Shown here: positions 18,266 through 22,961 of the stretch, in pieces | Numbering within the stretch: the first letter of the stretch is position 1 | Layout of the letters: every line of letters starts with the position of its first letter | Assembly (NCBI GenBank): GCA_002418885.1 | Contig: DIEZ01000051.1 | Location: 25,172 to 48,132, forward strand | Direction: 5' to 3' | Length of the DNA: 22,961 nt | Source: Syntrophaceae bacterium UBA5761 | GTDB taxonomy: Bacteria > Desulfobacterota > Syntrophia > Syntrophales > UBA4778 | Notes under the pieces: generated by a model | Databases searched by the model: none | What the model was told of the DNA's origin: nothing | What the model saw: the letters and a program-made list of their open reading frames with translations, nothing else | Translations under genes and position numbers: made by a program

Positions 18266-18529
18266 GATAATCTCCTATCCTATGTAATACTTAGTTTCTA
18301 TATAACATCATTCATTGAATTACAAATGATAATATGCCTGGAGCAATTACCAGATTTTGATTATCATGCATCACCTTAGCCCTTTGATGCCTTTAAAACT
18401 TGCCATATAATTCTCGAGACATATCCATATAGTACTTTTGAAAATGCTTGACAAGCATGAGAATCTCACCTACGGTTGCTGTGTAAGGCATAGAAGTCAA
18501 TGGAATATTAGAAACATATAATGTTAGCG
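18266..18529. other. attI recombination region with the intI and cassette promoters
   Basis: This AT-rich stretch of about 260 bases lies between the intI start and the first cassette. The recombination point is the core site GTTAGCG at 18523-18529, where the first cassette joins. Accessory integrase-binding sites cannot be picked out by eye. No protein-coding gene is supported here: the short frames run into the repeat. The limits of attI are an inference from integron architecture. Confidence 0.7.
18448..18476 (+). promoter_or_regulatory. Candidate cassette promoter (Pc)
   Basis: A perfect -35 hexamer TTGACA (18448-18453) stands 17 bases before a weak -10, TACGGT (18471-18476), reading into the cassette array. 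A second possibility is the perfect -10 TATAAT at 18517-18522, which directly abuts the attI core site but has only a poor -35. Integrons usually drive their first cassettes from such a promoter. Which element is used is not decidable by eye. Confidence 0.4.
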
Positions 18530-18721
18530 CCGCGCTGCGCGCGTCGCTAACGCGGAGTTGAGCGTAAGGCCCGCTCTCACGACTTTGTTTTTCATCTCCG
18601 ATGAAAACGCTCCGCGCGCTGACTCGCGCGTCGCTAACAAAGTCGTTCGAGCGTCGGCACTGCACCTGCAACGAAAGCCTTCGGCTTTCAGCAGGCGCGC
18701 TCCGACGCTCAACTCCGCGTT
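18523..18721 (+). repeat. 199-bp perfect direct repeat, copy 1: gene-less integron cassette
   Basis: The 199 bases are identical to 19562-19760, and both copies run exactly from core site to core site. The unit is thus a 196-bp cassette with almost nothing but recombination and hairpin sequence. Internal structure includes the inverted pair AACGCGGAGTTGAGCG (18549-18564) and CGCTCAACTCCGCGTT (18706-18721), a 10-bp pair CGACTTTGTT/AACAAAGTCG (18580-18589 and 18636-18645), and a hairpin TTTTCATC-TCC-GATGAAAA (18589-18607). The attC proper is near the 3' end. The unit encodes no convincing protein. Confidence 0.9.
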
Positions 18722-18725
18722 AAGC
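18632..18725 (+). other. attC site of gene-less cassette 1
   Basis: The inverse core CGCTAAC (18632-18638) and the core GTTAAGC (18719-18725) bound a 94-bp foldable site. Nested stems are GAGCGTCGG/CCGACGCTC (18649-18657 with 18702-18710), CCTGC/GCAGG and GAAAGCC/GGCTTTC, with unmatched bases between core and stem as in known attC sites. A second CGCTAAC at 18545-18551 could serve as a more distant inverse core, giving a 181-bp alternative that pairs too perfectly to resemble a normal attC. Confidence 0.8.
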
Positions 18726-18741
18726 CCTAGAAAGAAAACAT

Positions 18742-19497
18742 ATGAAGAAAAGCAAAAGCAATCGTTTTGGGCTCGCCCGAGAAATTCCTGAACCAATCCG
18801 TCGAGAAATAAGAAAACGAAGCGGATTCGGCTGTGTGGTCTGCGGAGGAGCCATTATCGAGTACCACCACTTTAACCCACCTTTTTCCGAAGCACTAACA
18901 CATACAGCCGAAGGTATTACAGCTCTCTGCCCTTCGTGCCACACAAAGGTCACCAGCGGCCGAATATCATTTTCTGCACTCCTTCAGGCAGTTGAGCACC
19001 CAAGCACATATCAGATTGGATTTTCGTCCGACAATCTCGAGGCTAGAGGTTTCCCTACAGTGGTGTTGGGTGGCCTAACCATCCAATCAACACCGATAAT
19101 TCTTGAAGTGGCTGGTCGCACATTATTGGGTTTCAGCCAACCGGAGTCACCCAACGCCCCTTTTGGTCTCAACGCTCTCTTTTGTGACAAGAACGGCAAG
19201 CCTATCGCAGAAATAGTCGAGAATCAATGGCGAGCCTTTGTCCACAATTGGGACGTAGATACCGTTGGCCTTCGAACTACCATACGTGGTGCTTATCGTG
19301 ACATTGCCCTTATCTTCCGGACTGAACCACCTTCGAAGATCGTTGTCGAGCGTATCCACATGTTCTTCAAGGGTCTACGAATAGAGGGTCAAGAAGGTTC
19401 GCATTTATCAACCTATTTGCCAAATGGTGATCTGTGGTTTCGGGCAACTAACACAGCATCAATAATCGGTTGTGCCAAAGGAATCGTCTTTAATTGA
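18742..19497 (+). CDS. HNH-endonuclease-like cassette protein with an unknown C-terminal domain
   Basis: This 251-residue protein has an HNH/zinc module at its N-terminus: Cys31 and Cys34 (CVVC), His42-His43 (EYHHFNPP), and Cys63, Cys66 and His67 (CPSCH). This arrangement is typical of HNH nucleases with a structural zinc. Residues 80-251 form a separate part rich in predicted beta strands, with GLNALFCDKNGKPIAEIVEN and RIHMFFKGLRIEG segments; I do not recognise it as a named domain. No signal peptide or membrane segment is seen. The ATG at 18742 lies 21 bases after the cassette core site, with only a weak purine-rich ribosome site. The stop is 7 bases before its attC. A DNA-cutting role is likely; involvement in phage defence is inference from the module and from the neighbouring cassettes. 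Confidence 0.8.
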   Translation: MKKSKSNRFGLAREIPEPIRREIRKRSGFGCVVCGGAIIEYHHFNPPFSEALTHTAEGITALCPSCHTKVTSGRISFSALLQAVEHPSTYQIGFSSDNLEARGFPTVVLGGLTIQSTPIILEVAGRTLLGFSQPESPNAPFGLNALFCDKNGKPIAEIVENQWRAFVHNWDVDTVGLRTTIRGAYRDIALIFRTEPPSKIVVERIHMFFKGLRIEGQEGSHLSTYLPNGDLWFRATNTASIIGCAKGIVFN

Positions 19498-19504
19498 CAA
19501 TTCG

Positions 19505-19568
19505 GCTTAACAAGTCTCTGCTGCGGAACCCGCAAACGGCGCGGGTCACGCAGAGCTTTACGTTAGCG
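19505..19568 (+). other. attC site of the HNH cassette
   Basis: The inverse core GCTTAAC (19505-19511) and core GTTAGCG (19562-19568) bound 64 bp. AAG-T-CTCTGC pairs with GCAGAGCTT, leaving one extrahelical T, and CCCGC pairs with GCGGG at the tip. The extrahelical base is the feature integrases use to choose the strand. The inverse core is the exact reverse complement of the cassette's own leading core at 18719. Confidence 0.88.
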
Positions 19569-19760
19569 CCGCGCTGCGCGCGTCGCTAACGCGGAGTTGA
19601 GCGTAAGGCCCGCTCTCACGACTTTGTTTTTCATCTCCGATGAAAACGCTCCGCGCGCTGACTCGCGCGTCGCTAACAAAGTCGTTCGAGCGTCGGCACT
19701 GCACCTGCAACGAAAGCCTTCGGCTTTCAGCAGGCGCGCTCCGACGCTCAACTCCGCGTT
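19562..19760 (+). repeat. 199-bp perfect direct repeat, copy 2: gene-less integron cassette
   Basis: These bases are identical to 18523-18721, base for base on reading. The copy occupies a full cassette slot between the HNH and nuclease cassettes. Only the base after the closing core TT differs (A in copy 1, G in copy 2), because that base belongs to the next cassette. Two separate insertions or a duplication of one short cassette would both explain it. Confidence 0.9.
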
Positions 19761-19764
19761 GGGC
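19671..19764 (+). other. attC site of gene-less cassette 2
   Basis: This is the same 94-bp attC structure as in the first copy, ending in the core GTTGGGC (19758-19764) that leads the next cassette. The inverse core is CGCTAAC at 19671-19677. The nested stems are unchanged. Confidence 0.8.
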
Positions 19765-19779
19765 GGGAGGAGATGAGAC

Positions 19780-20880
19780 ATGGCACTATGGAAGATCACA
19801 GACAAGGGACCGTCTCCCGTCAAGGAGACAAAGTTCAAAGACGAGAAACTGCTTGAGGAGCATCTTGAGGACTGGATAGCCGCCAAACCGATGCTTCTCG
19901 GGGAACCTCTCCTGATTTTCGGACGCCAGGTCCAAATACCGGATACGAAGGACCGTCTTGACCTGCTGGCCGTAGACCCGCAGGGCATGATTGTAGTCAT
20001 CGAACTCAAGCGCGGCCACATCAAGGACCCGGTAGACATTCAGAGTCTCCGGTACGCCAGCTATCTGGCGAAGTGGCGGTTTGAGGATTTCGAGAACGTG
20101 GCGAGGAACTACTTCGGCAAAGTCGGCGATCCGGAGTTCAACTTCAACGACAGGTTCGAGTCTTTCTGTGGGGAGTCCGGCGTGGATGTGATTCCCGATC
20201 TGAACCAAGACCAGCGCATCATCATTGTTGGCTCAGCAGTGCGCGAAAAGCTGGGCAGTGTTGCCCTGTGGCTCCGCGACCACAACATAGACATCAAACT
20301 CATTGAAGTTGCCGCTTACAGGGAGGCGGATACCGTTCTGGTCGAGCCGTCAACAATTATTCCGATGCCGGTGAATCGCTTCGTTTCAGTCGGGAAGCCT
20401 GGCACAGAGGGGCAGCAGCCTTGGGGAAGCGATGGTCGTGCGTGGCACCTTGAGCGGCGGTGCAGCCCGAAGACGAAGGAGATGATCCTGACGCTGGATC
20501 AGATCCTCCAGGATGAATTTGAACTCGAAGGACCGCGGTGGAATCAGAAGTACTATATCGCCTACCCAGTCAATGGCTACAATTGGCTTTGCATCAACAC
20601 AAAACCCCGATTCCTGGTGCTGGACTTCATAGTGAAGGCAGGAGTGTTCAAGACCGACGCTCTGGCAAAGCAGCTAGGCGTTGAGGTGTTCGACATGGAC
20701 GACTCTCTGGGGGAAAAGCTGGGGATGGCCAGTTCGGTCGTCGTGAAGAATCGGAACCCATCGTCGGATCGCGTCAGGTTCAGAATGAAGGAAGACTTCG
20801 ACTTGAAGAACGCGGCGTTCAAGGATTTCCTGAAGGATGCATTCAAGGCATTCACGAAACAGGAGAGCGCCCAACAATGA
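19780..20880 (+). CDS. NucS/DUF91-like PD-(D/E)XK endonuclease cassette protein
   Basis: This 366-residue protein has an N-terminal nuclease fold. The core is Asp61 in DRLDLLAVD, Glu75 and Lys77 in VVIELKRG, and Gln88 in DIQSLRYASYL, preceded by the helix LLEEHLEDWIAAKPMLLGE. This order matches the PD-(D/E)XK nucleases of the NucS/DUF91 group. The C-terminal half (about 180-366) is unrelated to anything I recognise. It contains an YIAYPVNGYNWLCINTKPR stretch and a lysine-rich end. GGGAGGAGA lies just before ATG 19780 and immediately after the cassette core site, so the cassette brings its own ribosome site. The stop codon lies inside the cassette's attC, and the last codons are read from the inverse core. 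Cleavage of branched or foreign DNA is plausible; the actual substrate is unknown. Confidence 0.83.
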   Translation: MALWKITDKGPSPVKETKFKDEKLLEEHLEDWIAAKPMLLGEPLLIFGRQVQIPDTKDRLDLLAVDPQGMIVVIELKRGHIKDPVDIQSLRYASYLAKWRFEDFENVARNYFGKVGDPEFNFNDRFESFCGESGVDVIPDLNQDQRIIIVGSAVREKLGSVALWLRDHNIDIKLIEVAAYREADTVLVEPSTIIPMPVNRFVSVGKPGTEGQQPWGSDGRAWHLERRCSPKTKEMILTLDQILQDEFELEGPRWNQKYYIAYPVNGYNWLCINTKPRFLVLDFIVKAGVFKTDALAKQLGVEVFDMDDSLGEKLGMASSVVVKNRNPSSDRVRFRMKEDFDLKNAAFKDFLKDAFKAFTKQESAQQ

Positions 20881-20928
20881 CCTGCACGCGACGGGCTACC
20901 CGCCCGCGCGTGAGGTCAGTCGTTAGCC
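20869..20928 (+). other. attC site of the NucS-like cassette
   Basis: The inverse core GCCCAAC (20869-20875) and core GTTAGCC (20922-20928) bound 60 bp. TGACCT-g-CACGCG pairs with CGCGTG-AGGTCA, with one extrahelical G, and GGGC pairs with GCCC near the tip. The site overlaps the last four codons of the nuclease gene. Confidence 0.9.
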
Positions 20929-20938
20929 AAGGACTGAA

Positions 20939-22504
20939 ATGCTGAAATTGAAACCTTCAAGCCTAGACTGGGCATTGGAGCATGTAAACCGGTTCGACGA
21001 TACAAGCATGTTGCCCTTGCCGTTTGAGTATTCCGCAATCCAACATGTGTGGCCCGAGATCAGATCGTACCTTTCGGAACAGGATGCCTTGACCTGGAAA
21101 GTGCGTGCCCATCGCTCACTGTTGGCCCCGAAAGGCCGATATGCTTTTCGAGTAATCACGCAATTGGATCCATTGGATTTTCTCCTCTTCGCGGCCCTTA
21201 TACGTGAGGTCGCCAAAGACCTTGAAAACAATCGAGTTCCGGTAGCACATAACGTGGTCTTCTCTTATCGACTTTTGCCCAAGAAAGACGGGAAACTCTT
21301 TGATCCTCTGATCGGCTACGATCAGTTTCTTGCCCGAAGTCGGGAGTTGCTGATGGATAAGACATATACTCACGTTGCTCTTGCCGACATAGCCGACTTC
21401 TATCCCAGAATATACCATCACCGCTTACACGGCGCCCTGTCAAACGCTACGACTCTTTCTCAGCACGTAGTCGCTATCATGAGGCTTCTGTCTGGTTGGA
21501 ACGGTACGGAAACCTTCGGAATACCGGTTGGAAATGCGCCTTCGCGTGTCCTTGCCGAAGTCGCCATAGCGGACGTTGACGAGGCCCTTATGGCGAACGG
21601 GATTAATTACATCCGGTTTAATGACGATTATCGCATCTTCACAAAGACCCATGCGGAGGCATATCGTGCCTTGGCATTTCTGGCTGAGGTTCTGTATCGA
21701 AACCACGGCTTAGCGCTTCAGCCACAAAAAACGCATGTGCTTCGCGTAAAGGAGTTCCGAAAGAGATACCTCTCCTCGCCGGAGGAAAGAGAAATCGACT
21801 CTCTCTATGAGAAGGTCCAAGAACTCATTAGTGAACTCGGCCTTTCAAGCTCCTACGAGGAGATAGAGTACTCTGACTTAAACGCAGAGCAACAAGAAGT
21901 AATCAATTCTCTGAATCTGAGTGGGCTTTTACAGGAGGAATTGGATAAGGCCGACATCGATTTCGGAGTAGTGAAATTCGTTCTTAGGCGGATGGGCCAG
22001 CTTGGTGATCCGTCCCTTGTCGACGAGCTATTCAACAGTATTGACGTCCTGTATCCTGCATTTCCAGATATAATTCAGTATTTTACGAGCCTCCGGAACT
22101 TGAAGACACCGCAATACCACGACATAGGCAAACGAGTACTGGACCTTCTCGAATCATCACTGGTTAGCGAGTTGGAGTATCATCGCATCTGGGCTCTGGA
22201 CCTCTTTGCTCATACCACGCAATGGGACAACGAGGACCGCTTCTTTACAATGCTTGGCACGGCACATGATGCATTTTCCCGCAGAAAGCTAATTCTGGCG
22301 ATGGGCAGAGCACACCAGAGGCATTGGTTCCAATCGCAATGGAGAAACCTCACGAACGAGGCGCCGTGGCCAAGAAGGGCTCTCCTGGCTGGGGCAAGTT
22401 GTATGGCTGCTGATGCTCGAAAACATTGGTACAAATCCGTGTTGCCGCAACTGGACGAACTCGAAAAGGGGGTTGTGAAATGGGCAACGGCAAATCCGTT
22501 TTGA
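20939..22504 (+). CDS. Reverse transcriptase of the Abi/unknown-group (defence-type) class
   Basis: This 521-residue protein has an RNA-directed DNA polymerase domain over about residues 60-275. Motif A is ADIADFYPRIYHH (Asp150), motif B is GIPVGNAPSRVLAEV (194-208), motif C is FNDD (227-230) in RFNDDYRIF, and motif D is HGLALQPQKTHV (256-267). FNDD departs from the common YADD but keeps both catalytic aspartates. Residues 290-521 are rich in helices and resemble the HEAT-like C-terminal half of Abi and unknown-group reverse transcriptases. They end in AADARKHWYKSVLPQLDELE. There is no maturase or endonuclease domain, so it is not a group II intron protein, and I see no obvious retron RNA. 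AAGGA lies six bases before ATG 20939. Phage defence is an inference from the family. Confidence 0.88.
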   Translation: MLKLKPSSLDWALEHVNRFDDTSMLPLPFEYSAIQHVWPEIRSYLSEQDALTWKVRAHRSLLAPKGRYAFRVITQLDPLDFLLFAALIREVAKDLENNRVPVAHNVVFSYRLLPKKDGKLFDPLIGYDQFLARSRELLMDKTYTHVALADIADFYPRIYHHRLHGALSNATTLSQHVVAIMRLLSGWNGTETFGIPVGNAPSRVLAEVAIADVDEALMANGINYIRFNDDYRIFTKTHAEAYRALAFLAEVLYRNHGLALQPQKTHVLRVKEFRKRYLSSPEEREIDSLYEKVQELISELGLSSSYEEIEYSDLNAEQQEVINSLNLSGLLQEELDKADIDFGVVKFVLRRMGQLGDPSLVDELFNSIDVLYPAFPDIIQYFTSLRNLKTPQYHDIGKRVLDLLESSLVSELEYHRIWALDLFAHTTQWDNEDRFFTMLGTAHDAFSRRKLILAMGRAHQRHWFQSQWRNLTNEAPWPRRALLAGASCMAADARKHWYKSVLPQLDELEKGVVKWATANPF

Positions 22505-22511
22505 AGAACAT

Positions 22512-22577
22512 GGCTAACGAGGCGCTGAACCCAATCGTGGCCCTGGCGGGCCACTCTGGGTTAGCTTTGTGTTAGGC
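22512..22577 (+). other. attC site of the reverse transcriptase cassette
   Basis: The inverse core GGCTAAC (22512-22518) and core GTTAGGC (22571-22577) bound 66 bp. GCT-g-AACCCA pairs with TGGGTT-AGC, leaving an extrahelical G, and GTGGCCC pairs with GGGCCAC around a TGGC loop. The site begins 7 bases after the reverse transcriptase stop. Confidence 0.9.
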
Positions 22578-22612
22578 GCCTCGCGATGTAGGCAACCCGA
22601 GGCTGGCGCTCG

Positions 22613-22961
22613 ATGACAGAACCTCAATCCATAGACTTGAATCCGGAGATTCGCCGCATCGTCGATGCCGCGCGCGGTGTATGGACCCGCCGGCTCATCG
22701 ACCATTCGCGAGCGAACTCCCTCCTCTTCTACCGCGACCTCAAGGTCGGCACTCTCGACCTGACTGCGGAGACGGAGGCTGTGGGCCGTCTGCTCGCAGG
22801 CGACAAACTGACAGTTGAGTCGCTGGTCTCGGCAGGCCGGTATGCGGAGAGCCCTGACCCCGTCGTACGTACCCGGGCCGAAGCCGAGGCGCGCCAGAAA
22901 GTACGAAGCACGCTCGTAGCGCTCCAGCGCAAGGCGTTGAGCAACCTCGAGGAGAAAGGTA
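22613..22961 (+). CDS. DUF4011-type helicase-associated protein, N-terminus (3'-truncated by the window)
   Basis: An open frame from ATG 22613 runs to the window edge without a stop, giving the first 116 residues. The segment AAR-GVWTRRLIDHSRANSLLF-YRDLKVGTLDL (about 19-51) resembles the start of DUF4011 domains, which lie at the front of large superfamily 1 helicases, some with a C-terminal Vsr-like nuclease. The rest visible is a charged helical stretch (RTRAEAEARQKVRSTLVALQ). The gene begins 42 bases after the preceding core site, so it occupies the next cassette position. No clear ribosome site is visible. If the protein is as long as usual for this family, the cassette would be several kilobases. 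The helicase part is not in the window, so the assignment rests on the N-terminus only. Confidence 0.6.
   Translation, partial: MTEPQSIDLNPEIRRIVDAARGVWTRRLIDHSRANSLLFYRDLKVGTLDLTAETEAVGRLLAGDKLTVESLVSAGRYAESPDPVVRTRAEAEARQKVRSTLVALQRKALSNLEEKG

Larger units (their letters stand above)
18523..22961 (+). mobile_element. Integron gene-cassette array (five complete cassettes plus the start of a sixth)
   Basis: Core sites G^TT are found at 18523 (GTTAGCG), 18719 (GTTAAGC), 19562 (GTTAGCG), 19758 (GTTGGGC), 20922 (GTTAGCC) and 22571 (GTTAGGC). In every complete cassette the inverse core at its 3' end is the exact reverse complement of its own leading core: CGCTAAC, GCTTAAC (19505), CGCTAAC, GCCCAAC (20869) and GGCTAAC (22512). 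This is expected only for genuine cassettes whose attC was formed in the circular state. The contents in order are: gene-less, HNH protein, gene-less (identical copy), NucS-like nuclease, reverse transcriptase, DUF4011 protein. All genes read on the plus strand, away from intI. The array continues past the window or ends beyond it. Confidence 0.9.

Noticed and set aside
18266..18522. LexA (SOS) box controlling intI
   Set aside because: I looked for CTGT-N8-ACAG and found none. CTGTGTAAGGCATAG near 18479 lacks the right half.
18558..18791. Small plus-strand frame through the first 199-bp repeat into the HNH gene
   Set aside because: The composition follows the hairpin repeat, the frame crosses a cassette boundary, and it overlaps the HNH gene out of frame. 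The equivalent frame in the second copy runs differently after the repeat.
18523..19760. The two 199-bp repeats as a CRISPR array or a MITE/REP-type transposon
   Set aside because: There are only two copies, far longer than CRISPR repeats, separated by a gene. Their ends coincide exactly with integron core sites and there is no target-site duplication, so gene-less cassettes explain them better.
20939..22504. Group II intron or retron origin of the reverse transcriptase
   Set aside because: There is no maturase/endonuclease domain and no intron RNA-like flank. The gene sits precisely between integron core sites with its ribosome site just inside, and no paired repeat typical of a retron RNA was found.

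Overview
The window looks like chromosomal DNA of an anaerobic, Gram-negative, deltaproteobacteria-like (Desulfobacterota-type) organism. I infer this from four things: a split, archaeal-type glutamate synthase; a HisF of the type seen in that group; an amidophosphoribosyltransferase that keeps its Fe-S cluster cysteines; and a sigma-54/NifA-style regulator beside an outer-membrane protein, an ammonium channel and a PII protein. No species-level claim is possible from sequence alone.

Region 1 (1-13055, + strand) is one tightly packed run of nitrogen-assimilation genes. It holds the FMN domain of glutamate synthase (cut by the window edge), a four-cluster ferredoxin, an FAD/NAD(P) oxidoreductase, a class II glutaminase and a GXGXG subunit. 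These are followed by hisH, hisF, carA, carB, purF and a NifA-like sigma-54 activator. Gaps from carA onward are -4 to +13 bp. Four glutamine amidotransferases (GlxB-like, HisH, CarA, PurF) and a glutamate synthase lie in one likely transcription unit ending in the nitrogen regulator.

Region 2 (13056-16271) holds a -24/-12 promoter, then a Gcw_chp/TorF-like outer-membrane protein, an Amt channel and a PII protein that lacks the usual Tyr51, closed by a strong hairpin. Between this cluster and the integron lies a broken, internally deleted second copy of the NifA-like gene tail (16711-16916).

Region 3 (17033-22961) is an integron. A long IntI-type integrase is on the minus strand, followed by an attI region and a cassette array on the plus strand. 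The cassettes are: a 196-bp gene-less cassette; an HNH protein; an identical second copy of the gene-less cassette; a NucS/DUF91-like PD-(D/E)XK nuclease; an Abi/UG-like reverse transcriptase with a helical C-terminal half; and the start of a DUF4011-type helicase cut by the window edge. Each cassette's inverse core site is the exact reverse complement of its own leading core site, which sets the boundaries with high confidence. All four gene-bearing cassettes encode nucleic-acid enzymes of the kinds found in anti-phage systems, so the array looks like a defence island carried as integron cassettes. The defence role is inference.
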